64,000 nt of DNA from Panagrolaimus kolymaensis. Taxonomy: Eukaryota > Nematoda > Chromadorea > Rhabditida > Panagrolaimidae. The number at the start of each line of letters is the position of its first letter. Within the stretch, counting starts at the first letter, position 1. Below the pieces are notes generated by a model. The model saw only the letters and a list, made by a program, of their open reading frames with translations. It had not been told where the DNA came from and did no database searches. Below are positions 10,943 to 22,425 of the stretch, in pieces. The translations under genes were made by a program, and so were the position numbers. The stretch covers positions 3,224,001 through 3,288,000 of the forward strand of contig JAJQJQ010000027.1 of the NCBI GenBank assembly GCA_028622995.1, in the 5' to 3' direction.

Positions 10943-13308
10943 ATGGTTAATCCACCAATTTCGGAAATATTTTATCAAATTTCTCGTGTTTGTTCCTACT
11001 GTTCAAGAGGCATGGAGTTATTTGTTGTTATATTTTTGACATTTCAATATTTTAAACCTAAAACTTGCTATAATTCTGCTTATTTTGTTATTTTAAATAC
11101 TGGATATATTGCTGATCTTTTATTATTTATTACCGGAATTATACCTTTTAATTATGAATTAGCGAGATATATTGGACTCCTTCAGAATTGGCACTTAGCA
11201 TATTTTATAACAATTTGGAATGCGATTTTATGTTTAAATCGATGTACGGCATCACAGCGTATGTTTTGTTGCTTTTTGGTCATTTTTTCATGGCCATTGT
11301 TTTGGAAGGGAAATTTTCAAAATTGTGATTTGGCTATTTTTTAACAGTATATGGAATAATTTTTTGTTTTACAATGATAATATATGATCTAAATTAATTA
11401 ATGAGACAAAAAACTTATGTAAAAAAAGTTTCTAGTAATTCATAAAGACTTTCTGAATATGCTAATTTTCGCATATTTCAATGACCTGTAACTTTTGACC
11501 ATCTCATAGAATTTGGGTGAAATCTAGCTCAAACCCTGCATTACACCACTATAATCACGTGGTAAAAATTTGGAGTCATTTGCAACGCTGGGTAAATAGT
11601 TATGACCATTTATGCAAAATTTTACGTCACCAAAAATGGATTTTTGACAAAAACTTTTTTTTTAAATTAATGATATTGAGAAAAGCGTTCTGTTACGTGA
11701 AATTACACACAAAACTACATATTATTACCTTTGTGATTTAAATTTAAATAGTGATAGTTCAAAAGTTATAAAATTTCAGTATACCTGATACACCCGATAT
11801 GAGTATCTCCAATTTTACATAGACAAATATTTCTAAAAGTGTCAAATTCGGATTCTACGTAAAAAATTACTTATAAAACATCCAATAAGTAAATTAATGC
11901 AAAAACTCCAAATAAGGATAAATAATTTTTTCTTATTTTCAACATAAAGGTGCTCATGTTGTTCGTTATTTTGGTGGTGCATGTAACCAAAATGTTAAAA
12001 AGCTAATTTTTATTTGGAGTTTTGCATTAATTTACTTATTGGATGTTTTATAAGTAATTTTTTACGTAGAATCCGAATTTGACACTTTTAGAAATATTTG
12101 TCTATGTAAAATTGGAGATATTCATATCGGGTGTATCAGGTATACTGAAATTTTATAACTTTTGAACTATCACTATTTAAATTTAAATCACAAAGGTAAT
12201 AATATGTAGTTTTGTGTGTAGTTTCACGTAACAGAACGCTTTTCTCAATATCATTAATTTAAAAAAAAGTTTTTGTCAAAAATCCATTTTGGTGACGTAA
12301 AATTTTGCATAAATGGTCATAACTATTTACCCAGCGTTGCAAATGACTCCAAATTTTTACCACGTGATTATAGTGGTGTAATGCAGGGTTTGAGCTAGAT
12401 TTCACCCAAATTCTATGAGATGGTCAAAAGTTACAGGTCATTGAAATATGCGAAAATTAGCATATTCAGAAAGTCTTTATGAATTACTAGAAACTTTTTT
12501 TACATAAGTTTTTTGTCTCATTAATTAATTTAGATCATATATTATCATTGTAAAACAAAAAATTATTCCATATACTGTTAAAAAATAGCCAAATCACAAT
12601 TTTGAAAATTTCCCTTCCAAAACAATGGCCATGAAAAAATGACCAAAAAGCAACAAAACATACGCTGTGCGGCATTGGTATTTCCCTTAAAGCACGATAA
12701 GGTATGAAAAATTTTAAGCAAAAGATGTAGCTTTGAAAATTTTTTAGATATGGACACCATTTTCAATGTTATTTGTCGTCCCATTTATGCTTCTCTTTCC
12801 TTTCCTCATCGATGGATATCAATTTTTAGGAAATTTTACTTGCGCCGTTGAAAACTATCAACCATGTACATCTTTTCGACGCGATTATTATATGAAAGGA
12901 GCCATAGTTAATGTTATTTTTAGCATCGCCCTAATTGTAATTATAACATTTTGCATGTATCGATCAAGCAAAGATAAAACAGCACAAAATAATTTGCTTC
13001 ATGCCAAAATTGAACGTAGATTAATTTACCAAGCAATTTTTTCATCCATTTTCCAATTGATTTATTTTATTTTAAAATACATTTCAGCCACTATTAATTC
13101 TTATAACGATGCATTAATGCTAGCTTATCTCTCATATTTTATGTATCACCTTCAACATTTTATTGTTATTGTTACTCATTTCATTTTTAGTCCTTTATTT
13201 AAAAAGGCTTTTTTAAATTTTTATCATTTACAATTTTTACAAAGAAACAAATTTAAAACTATTTCCAAAAATGTTACTGCGTTAAAAATTTCTATTCCCA
13301 AATATTAA
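10943..13308 (+). pseudogene. Srv/Srg-type 7TM chemoreceptor disrupted by a transposable element
   Basis: Exon 1 runs 10943-11252, is interrupted by the element at 11253-12669, and resumes at 12676-12701 after a 6-base target duplication (CGGCAT). Exon 2 is 12748-13308. Leaving out the element and one copy of CGGCAT restores the frame exactly and gives NRCTALVFPLKHDK followed by IWTPFSM, the conserved end of TM3 and second loop of Srv/Srg/Sru-like receptors; total 298 residues, family-typical. As it stands, the frame runs into the element and stops at 11344. The remaining exons show no other lesion, so the insertion is recent or the gene is polymorphic. AATAAA-like signal near 13360. The exact class (Srv or Srg) is uncertain. 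Confidence 0.85.
11253..12669. mobile_element. 1.4 kb foldback element inserted in an exon
   Basis: Terminal sequence CACAGCGTATGTTTTGTTGC at the left and its reverse complement at the right. The arms, about 660 bases each, are almost identical by eye and separated by a loop of roughly 95 bases (about 11916-12011). It is flanked by a direct duplication CGGCAT (11247-11252 and 12670-12675). No transposase frame, hence non-autonomous. A 6-base duplication does not point to a common superfamily. Arms this long and well matched could fold into a long hairpin if transcribed with the host gene. Confidence 0.9.
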
Positions 13309-13578
13309 TGTATACATTCTTATGTATCTGTTTGTAAAGCAATGAATTTATTTTACAATAAAATTTTGAAAATTCTTCTTTCTTTTGTTTTCCCAATCAA
13401 AAAAATAAATTATTATTTAATTAAAAATTAAAAATAAGAGAAAGAAAGGTCTTTCTTTTGTTTTTTAACAATCAAAAAATATATAAAATAACTATAAAAA
13501 GCGACCAGAAAATGGTTCACAATGCTTTTCATTTATCTTATTGATTTTTGTTTGTTCTTCTTCCAAATATTAATTACG

Positions 13579-15404
13579 ATGTTACGGTTTTATTATTTTG
13601 CTATGCTGGTATGCTAAAACACTCTTATTTATTAATTTTGAAAGCTAAAAGAGGTTTTTTTTTCTAGATTCGACTATCTATGGCTTTTCAATTACCTTCG
13701 AATTTAATAAATCCGCTCCAAAGAAAATCGTTTGTTTCGGAAATAGGAAAAAATGAAGATTTAGCTGATTTTAATCGTGTAAGTATAAAATGTATGATTA
13801 AAAAAAATTAATGTTGCTATTTAATGTGCGCAACTTTCTATAGAAAATGATAATTTCTAAACAAAGAGCATTTATTAATTTTCTTTGTTTAGGATTCTTC
13901 ACAAGCCTACACTTCGCATTTTTTAAAAACTGGCAACAACCTTTTCAATAATCGTCTCCGCCATTTCGTCGACGAATATGAAGACTATGAAGATGTGAAA
14001 GAAGAAGAAATGTTAAATGTTACCACTAATTGGTTAACTCAACCCTTGGATCATTTTAATAAAAATGATAAAAGAATATGGAAGCAACGATATTTTAGTA
14101 ATTCTCAATTTTATCAACCCAATGGACCTATATTTCTTTATATCGAAGGCGAATCAGAAGAAGATGGAGAAATTTTAAAAAGATTTGATACTTCCTTCTT
14201 TCAATGGGCTAACGAAACGGGAGCATATATGTTTGATATCGAACATCGATATTATGGCTTCAGTCGACCAACGCCAAATCAATCAGTAAAAAATTTGAAA
14301 TATCTTTCAAGTGAACAAGCTTTGGCAGACATAGCAAATTTTATAGAAGCTATGAATGAAAATTTAAATTTAACCAACTCAAAATGGATTATTTTTGGTT
14401 GTTCATATTCGGGTGCTTTATCTGCATGGTTCAGGGAAAAATATCCTGAACTTTCTGTAGGTGCTGTAGCCAGTTCTGCCCCAATTTATGCCAAAGTCGA
14501 TTACTTTGAATATCTCGAAGTAGTCGAAAAAGTTTATTATGATTATAATCCCAAATGCAGCCAGAATATTGCCAAAGCATTTCAAGAAGTGGAATCAAAT
14601 TTATATTCAATTAATGGAAGAAAAAAACTCAATGACATTTTTCAACTAACTAAACCATTTTCTTCGGATAAAACTCCAAATTTAAAAAATATCCAACTTT
14701 TTCTTCAAAATCTTATTCTTTCTCCTTTTGGTGGTATAGTTCAATATGATGCGGATTATAGAGGAGACGTAGCTCATCGATGTAAAGAAATGATGGCGAA
14801 TGATACAAAATCTCCGATAGAAAATTTAAAAAATATCTTCGCAAATTTTACTATCGACAATGATTATAAACACTATATACTAAATTTGCGTAGGGAAAAT
14901 TTTGATGGAGGTAACATGGATAGAACATGGTTATGGCAAAATTGTAACGAGTTTGGAGAGTTTCAAACAACCGATATGGGAAGAAATATTTTTGGTGATA
15001 GCATTCCAATAAAGTAAAAAAATTATAAAATTAAAGATAATATTGTATTATTTAATCCTTTTTTTTTTAGTTTTTATATTGATATATGTACAGATGTTTA
15101 TGGCAATGGTTTTGATAGGAAATCAATAGATAAAGGCGTTGCAATAACTCAGAAAACTTACGGTGGAGGAACAAAACATTATAATGCGACGCGCGTTGTA
15201 TTTCCAAATGGTTCAAATGATCCATGGCATACTTTAAGCCTTGACCATTCTCACAATAATGATCCCAATGGAATTACTTCCATTCTCATTCATGGCACTT
15301 CACATTGTTATGATATGTGGGCTCCAAAAGAGAGTGATCCTCCACAACTCACTCAAGCTCGAGAAAAAATAAGAAAGTTAATTAAATATTGGCTTAGTGA
15401 ATAA
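13579..15404 (+). CDS. secreted S28 family serine peptidase (prolyl carboxypeptidase / TSSP-like)
   Basis: Four exons (13579-13608, 13668-13778, 13893-15013, 15071-15404) give 531 residues. A short first exon plus exon 2 makes a hydrophobic N-terminus that can act as a signal peptide. Family marks: QPLDHF near residue 98, NGPIFLYIEGE, IEHRYYG, and the nucleophile box GCSYSG at 216-221 with Ser218. Asp471 lies in NGSNDPWH and His499 in GTSHCYDM, so the catalytic triad is complete. S28 enzymes cleave C-terminal or N-terminal dipeptide/prolyl bonds in lysosomes or outside the cell. An acidic insert (about residues 72-87, DEYEDYEDVKEEE) precedes the mature domain and could be a propeptide; this is inference. 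Single-copy here and intact. AATAAA-like signals follow near 15448. Confidence 0.88.
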
Positions 15405-16262
15405 ATTGATTTCCTTTTTGCGTATGAAAATGTTTCTCGTTTTTTAAATAAATATTGTATTAATTGAATAGGCAAAATCTTATGCTTTTGATGTTAGATT
15501 AAATATTATTAAAGTAGTTAAATTTAAAAAACTAACTAAATTTTAAATAAAGTTTTTCCATTTCTTGTAAAACCTTAAAGAAAAGAAAAAAAAGTAGAAA
15601 TATTTAATAACTTTCTATTCTTTTATTCTTATCAGAAATAAACATTATATATAATTTAAAAAAGAAAACACAATATTGAAAAAATAGAATGGCCGACAAA
15701 ATAGTAGTTCACAATGAGATAAAATGGGGTTGCAGCTAAAACACTAAAAGAAACAGCCACACTACTTCATTTTTAGAGAATACACCTGTAAAACATTATT
15801 TTATTTTATTATTATTTTTCCTATTAAATTTGATTTCTAATATGGAAAACTTAATCATACATCGTCTTCTCGCCCGATCAAAAAGAACGAAAGCCGTTAT
15901 TTATGAAACTACAGTCATTTAAATATATTTCATTGACTCTTAATTCTCCATTTGCAAATGTGTCAACCATTACCGAATTCAAGCTTTCACTGTGCCCATT
16001 TTAATTTGGCAAAAATACTCGAATATTCAAAGTGCTTTTGGCCACAACCCTTTTTTCCAATAACAAGAAAAATATTTATCGCAATTTGATGAAGAAAAAA
16101 TACAAATAAACACCAATAAATAAATAAATACACCTGGGTTTTTTGTTTTTCAGGTTAAAAATATTTATGAGAAAAAAAAGTTTTTCTTAAAAAAAATTTA
16201 AAACTTATTATTGCTTATTTTTCTATTTCAAACTTGCTCGAAAATTGTATAGAAAAATAAAT
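15405..16262. other. intergenic, with a duplicated upstream region
   Basis: From about 15785 to the ATG at 16263 the sequence resembles 21930-22425 upstream of the sister receptor (shared blocks such as CACCTGTAAAACATTA and several T-rich segments). The tandem duplication therefore included about 450 bases of promoter. No gene in the first 380 bases. Confidence 0.5.
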
Positions 16263-17726
16263 ATGTCTGAAATCAAAAAATTTAATGCAAGCCAAATATT
16301 TGATGAAAATTTTGTACACAATTATGCCATCACTTGTGATATTCTTTCCATAATCACTTTATTTGATGCTTTTATTTTATTAACAATAATAGTTTCAAAA
16401 ACTCCAAAATCAATGAAAAGAATAAAATTTTATTTAATAATAAATATTGGATCTTCTATATTATTACAAATTATAATATTTTTAAATCCACCAATGGTAT
16501 TACATCCATTTTTATATATTTATTCGCCAGGAATTAGCCGATATTTTAATTCCACTTTTAGATTTTTGTTATATCCATTTGCTTTGTTTTTAGTCTTTAT
16601 GACTCTGGATTGTATGATAGCTATAATTTGGGAAAGATATTTTGCATTAAAATCTAAATCAAATCCTAATATTCCATTATATTTATTTGGTTTATTAATA
16701 TTTAGTAATGTTATTTGTATGTTTTTAATATCGTGTGGGAATTAAAAAGCTATTTTTTAAATATGGCGAGCTTTGATATAAATATTTAATTTAGAGAGGC
16801 TTAAATAGTCTCTATTTCAAGGCAACTAAAAATTAATTATCACAAAAAATGTTAAATAATTGTAGAAAAATTTAATGAAACTGAAAATCCTTCGCTCGGC
16901 GTAGCTTTACTTAAGTTTTAAATAAGCTTTCCAAAAAAATTGATAACTCTTTTTTTGGCCATTAAAGTTATCTAAAAAATTAAAATATTTGTTGACCACA
17001 AAAGCCTCTCGAAATCTAATTTAGGTTAATGAACTACATAAATATATAGGTTTTAGTCATAAAAAACCACCACTCCAATTAAAACTATGTTTTATAGGCT
17101 TAATAATTATAATATTAATTATTTTAATTCCATGTTTACTTTATACAATTTTTGTTAATCCTAAAGATATCTATTACCATATTTCTAATGAAATTTTTGG
17201 TCTCGAAAAGAAAATAGATATAGAAACTTTGATAATTTTTCGAAGTGGTTCATCATCAAAAAATTCAATACCTTTATATATGTTATTTTTTGGTTTATTG
17301 GCAGTTTTTCGGTGCTTTCTTCTTATCCTAGGTATTGTATATAACTTTTTTATTTCGAAAACAATCCAATCCAAAATTCATTTGTCAAGTAACACTTCAA
17401 AAAAGAATGATATGTATCGAAGAATTTTATATATACAATTTTCGGGTTTTACATTCTTTTTAGCTATACCCGGTTGTTTCTTAATATTAACATTTTATTT
17501 GGTTCATAAGCCATTGTTATATGGAAATTATTTTATCATTGTTATATTTTCTTTTGAATTATATGATATTATATTAAGTGGAATTTTAATTAAACCATAT
17601 CGAAAACTTTTATTTTCACCCTTTTATTTTGTCAAATTTCGCTTATTTAAGTTTTTGAGAAAATTTTTGGCAGTTGAACATACACGAGTGACTCCAATTG
17701 TTCCATTGATGCAAAAAAGACGATAA
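16263..17726 (+). CDS. Srh-like 7TM chemoreceptor, tandem copy A
   Basis: Two exons (16263-16716, 17098-17726) give 360 residues. The ATG at 16263 is chosen because the sister gene begins at the same point (MSE..KKFNASQIFDE). Features: NPPMVLHPF loop with the PGISRYF segment before TM3, WERYFAL after TM3, an intron with donor T|GTATGT within TM5, and the TM7 stretch SFELYDIILSG followed by IKPYRK. The PYR end and the short second loop place it in the Str superfamily, nearest Srh by memory. Large parts are identical in nucleotide sequence to the gene at 22426, while other parts differ. Intact. Presumed chemosensory GPCR; ligand unknown. Confidence 0.82.
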
Positions 17727-18807
17727 TGAAGCGGCGGATTTACTCTTAACTAACTAAAAGTGTCCAGAAATAAATAAAAATCCTTTTGTTTTTTTTGTAT
17801 AAAAAAATTTGAACCATATTTCTTTCATTTCAAAGCCAGAAATTATCCGTTATTTCAATAAAACCACATTCAAAGAGAAATTTTTAAAATTTGAGAAATA
17901 AAATGTGTAAGAATTTGTTAGCAAACAAAGGACTTATCGAAAAAGTTTGAACTAATTTAGTCTGTAAACGCAAATCCATTAAACCATATTGAAAAGTATT
18001 GTATTATTTTAAGTTTTTTATTAAATCTCATATTTTAATTTTTTTAACAATCAGTATTGAGGAAAAATCAGTTCTTAGCGAGTGATTCAAGAGTAACTCA
18101 ATTGTTCCAATTCAAAATCGTTATTGAAGAAAAGGGTTTAATCTTATTAATTTTTTTATTTAATGCATTATTTGTCATTTAACGTTTTTAAACTGTGTAA
18201 TTTAATTAAAAAAGTCAAAAAAATTTAAAGAAATTTTTTTTGTTTGTTTAAAATATTTGAAAACCATAATTCTATTCTTTATTTTTTTTAAGCTTCTTAC
18301 AAAAAAATCATAGAGAAAAAAGATGCACAAAAAAAGGGTGAGAATCAAATCAATAAAAAGAATAAAATAAAATATTATATTTAATAATATATATTGTGTC
18401 TGCAATTTTTTTGGTACAAACTATACCTTTATTTAAGTCCGCTAGTTCAATTAAAATAACCACATTTAAAAAGAAAAACTTCCAAAATTAAAAAGAAAAA
18501 AATTTTTTTTACGGACTAGTTTGCTGCAAGCATGAATTTATCGAAACGAAACACTTTCACTAATTTAATTGGTAAACATTTTGCATGACGCGTTGGGATT
18601 AGTTCTTTTTCTTTTTTTTGTGTTTAGCAAAAATGAAAGGAAAGTGAAAGTGAGAGAATTATAACTCTTTTAGAAATTGGTGGTTGGTGGTAGTCTTTTT
18701 ACTTTCTCGAGTTAAACGAACAAAAAAATTTTTTTTATATAAAATACGTGAGATTTTTAATAGAAAAAAAAATTGTCTGCGAATAATTTATTTTATTTTA
18801 TTTAAAA
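17727..18807. other. intergenic with a decayed receptor tail and duplicated 3' flank
   Basis: About 17977-18127 is a degraded copy of the last receptor segment: a trace of IKPY, then at 18090-18127 sequence matching the RVTPIVPLMQKR end. The 3' flank at about 17850-17970 is repeated at about 18440-18590 (CCACATT..AAAGAGAAA-type blocks and an ACTTATCGAAA/ATTTATCGAAA block). The rest is A+T-rich spacer and the promoter of the transporter. Confidence 0.5.
17977..18127 (+). pseudogene. relic 3' end of an Srh-like receptor
   Basis: Starts with AAACCATATTGAAAAG, the decayed form of the AAACCATATCGAAAAG encoding KPYRK in both intact copies, and ends with AAGAGTAACTCAATTGTTCC, matching the RVTPIVP codons. 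Stops and indels throughout. Its position right after copy A suggests a third tandem copy that was mostly deleted. Confidence 0.6.
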
Positions 18808-21265
18808 ATGTTGGTAAATGAAAATAGTAGCTCTAGCTCTAAAACATCCACATCAATTTTATTAACATCATCGTCGATACAAGAACTTTCACCAACTCCA
18901 AAACGAATAATAATTAAATTATTTTTGATTGGAAGCGTCTTAACTTGTACATCCAATTGCTTTAGTTCCTATGCCCATGCAGCATTAAATGGAGCTGTGA
19001 TTGAAGTGGATCACTATATTAATATTAGTTATGCTAGACGTGGAGCGAATTTATCTGAAAATCAAGTTCGAATTTTACGTGATGTTTTGATGAGTAGCTG
19101 GTATGCAGGACAAATACCTGGAGGATTATTTTCCCCTCTTATTACTGATCGATGGGGAAGGAAAGGTAATGATGATTTTCTTTTCTTTGATTCGAGTTAA
19201 AGGATGTCTCTCAGAGCAAACTAGGAAAGTCCTTAGGACGGCTCCTTTTGTTTTTTTCGAAACTTTTAGAAAATGATTTTGAACGGAAAAAGGGATTTTA
19301 ATGCAAGAAACACCTTCGGTAAGGAAAAAATTTTCCTAGATTGCTGAGAGAGTCCCTTTAATGTTGCATGGAAGTAGCTTATTTAATGTCAAACAGTAGT
19401 TCCGGGATTCCTTTAAATGTTTAAAAAAATTTGTTCTGCCATTATCCACAAGCTTCACCACTTATTCGCATATAAAGCAACGAACTTTTTTACTTTTCTT
19501 TATGGCTGATATTTTTTCTTGAGTGCCCTAGTAAAATCAAAATAGACTTTATACATCTCTTTTAAAATATCTCTTTTATTCCACATAAATAGTGTTAGAT
19601 CATGCGAGAAATTAAAACACCAGCATTACTATTTTTGTACGTTATAATCCAGATTAATACGTTTTATAGGCGCTTATCTACTTGCAACTGGAATGATGAC
19701 AATTGCTATGGCAATTCAATCCACAGCAATAATAATAAAATTACCTGAAATGCTTATGTTTGGAAGGTTGATGGCTTCATTGTTTTCACCTATGTCGGAT
19801 GCAGTGGCAATTATGTATCTTCAAGAAATTTCTCCTCGAAAACTTCGTGGTGTTCTTAGTTCATTGTTTAATACTGGGTATGCGGCGATGGCATTGATAG
19901 GAATAATTTTGGGAATGGATGGAATTTTTGGTAAAAATTTAGTAATTTTATTGTCTATTCCTATCATACCTGGATGCCTAGCATTTTTATTTTTATTATG
20001 GTTACCTGAAACACCAAAATTTTTAATGATTTCTACGTAAGTTGTTTACTTGCTTGCTTAAATTGTCGATCTTTTTAACTTTTTTTAAAAAGTTTCGAAA
20101 AAAAGTCTAAACTTTTCGAAATAAAATTGATTCGCAAACCATTAAAAAAAAATTCTTACACGGTTGAGAGACATTTTTTTTTAAATTTTGTTTTGGTTTC
20201 GGATTTTTTTTCCAATTATTTTTTTCAAAAAAAAAAAATAAATCTTTAAAATAAAGAAAAAAATGTGAACACTTTAATTTTTTTTTGCTTCTTTCAAAAA
20301 ATTCATGAATCAATAAAAATTAATTTTTTTATTAAAACTTTTTTCTTTTTTTCAGCGGAAATCAAAAAAAGGCATTAAAATCATTAGAATTTTATCAAGG
20401 TATAAAAATTGAAAATCATTTAATTTTGGATGAATATATTCGTGAAGCTAAAACTGATCAAAATGATAATGATGGGGATGGAAGTGGAACAATGCTGGAT
20501 TTATTTAAAATTTCTTATCTTCGCAAAGCTTTAATTTTATCTTACGGTGTATTTGCTTTGAGTATGGCTTTCTATGCAGCCATTCTTCAATCATCTACAT
20601 ATTTTTTCTTATTTATCAAACTTCCACAGTAAGCTTTTCACTTTTTAATAATTTTTTTTATATTATGAAACGAATTTTTTTATAGTCATTTTTCCCAAAT
20701 TTTATCCACTCTATTAATGGTAACATTTTTGATTTCATCTTTTATTGCAAGTATTTTAATAAAAAAATTTGGACGTCGACCATTAATATTATTTTTTGGA
20801 ATTGGATCCATAATATGCTTATGTATTTTTGTTGTGGGTGCATCCATAATAAATATACTTCCATTTTTTAAATATATCGCCCTCATTGGATTGATGGGAT
20901 ATGTATTATGTTTTGGTTTAGCTATAGGACCGATTGCATGGTTTATTCCAGCTGAATTGGCTCCACTTCGATATCGAGCAAGTATGATTTGTTTTTGTCA
21001 GGCCATTTGTAGTGTAACTATTGTGGCAACAAGCTTTTTAACTATTCCACTTTTTGATGTAAAGATTTTTTATATACAATATTTTTTAAAAATTTATGCT
21101 AATTTTTGTTTTATTTAGTTAATTGGAGCATACACCTTCATTCCTTTATTTATCATTCCTTCAACTCTTATTATTATTTATCTTTATTTTGTTTTGCCTG
21201 AAACAAAAGGACGTGAAATACATGAAATTGTTATGGATTTGAAATCTTCTCGAGCAAAATTATGA
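18808..21265 (+). CDS. MFS sugar transporter (SLC2/GLUT-like)
   Basis: Five exons (18808-19165, 19670-20036, 20356-20628, 20686-21058, 21119-21265) give 505 residues, the usual GLUT length. Marks of the sugar porter family: DRWGRKG in the loop after TM2, [10 protein letters not shown] in TM4, PRKLRG after it, LPETPKFL at the end of TM6 (family PESPR.L), KKFGRRPL in the TM8-9 loop, [11 protein letters not shown] in TM10 and [12 protein letters not shown] after TM12. A serine-rich cytosolic N-terminus (about 30 residues) precedes TM1. Function: facilitated sugar or polyol uptake at the plasma membrane; the substrate cannot be assigned. The exon 3/4 junction (CA|GTAAGC) is the least certain. Intron 1 carries a small TTAA-flanked element. 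AATAAA-type signal near 21419. Confidence 0.86.
19201..19357. mobile_element. 157 bp MITE with TTAA duplication
   Basis: Left end AGGATGTCTCTCAGAGCAAA and right end (reverse complement) AGGGACTCTCTCAGCAATCT form an imperfect terminal inverted repeat of about 27 bases. TTAA flanks both sides (19197-19200, 19358-19361). TTAA target sites are typical of piggyBac-type elements. Non-coding. Confidence 0.6.
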
Positions 21266-22425
21266 AGTACTTTTTTGAGGAAGAAAAATGTTATACAATT
21301 TATTTGAGTAAAATTTATTACTTTAATTGTATGGTAGAGGAATCCACCTAAATTGAACCGTGAATTGGGTTTTTACCTTAATTATATATATGTAAATATA
21401 ATGCATTGTAATTAGTAATAAAAATGTGAAAATTTTTGTTCGAATGAAAGAAAGAAAACTTCAAGCATCAAAAACATTCCATTTTAAAGCGTTTAATTTT
21501 CGCAAATTCTTCACTTGAAAACTCTTAAAAAGACAGACACAAATTTAAAAAAGCTAATGAAAGGGCTCTCAAACATGTAATAATTTTCAAACTTTCAAAC
21601 TTAAATAGCACCAACGGCATCATTAAATCTTAAGAACCCTTTATGGCCACAAAAAAAAGTAAAGTACAAACATCCAAAAGTTTTGAATTTAACACAGTTT
21701 TTTTAATACTCCATTTTTTGTGTCGTAGACGACGGCTATGGACAGCGTAGGCTTGGAAAAGAGTTTTAAACATGAAAATAATAAAAAAATAAGTAATCAC
21801 ATGTTTTCTTAATATTTATAAACTTAGAATTGTTTTGTCAAAATTTCAACATTTTTTTATTTTAAGGTTTTATTACTACGCCCCGAGTTTATTTATCAAT
21901 TTTTTGGTATTCGTTTTATTTATATCACCTGTAAAACATTACTTTTTATTATTATTTTTATTTTTTTCATTTAAAATTTTTTTTAATATGGTGAACTAAA
22001 TCAAACATCTCCTTCTCCTATAGTCAAAAATGACAAAAACCCATTATTTATTTTTTTTGAAACAAGACAGTCAGTTAAAAATATTTTATTATTGATGTTT
22101 AATTCTACATGGGCAGATGTGTCTATCATCTACCTCCAAATTCAAGCTTTCCTAGGCCACCCCTTTAATTCTATCAAAATACTCTAATATTCATAAAATT
22201 TTTGCCAAAAACCTTTTTATTTTTACCAATTAATATGCTGAAAATTAATCAAAGTTTGTTGGACAAAAAAATATCATTATACAAACACCAAAAAATAATA
22301 AATAAAAAAATTCACCTGTTTTTATTTTTCCATGTTAAAAATATTGTTTGTTAAACTTTTTGACAAAACTTATTGTTGTTTATTTTACTTTTTAAAATTC
22401 TTGAGAAAATATTATAGAAATAAGT
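21266..22425. other. intergenic with promoter region of receptor copy B
   Basis: 3' UTR of the transporter, then A+T-rich sequence. About 21930-22425 is related to 15785-16262 upstream of copy A. No gene seen. Confidence 0.45.

Noticed and set aside
12578..12784. Minus-strand frame of 68 codons
   Set aside because: It is the right arm of the inserted palindrome read backwards, sharing its end with the plus-strand frame that runs off exon 1 into the left arm.
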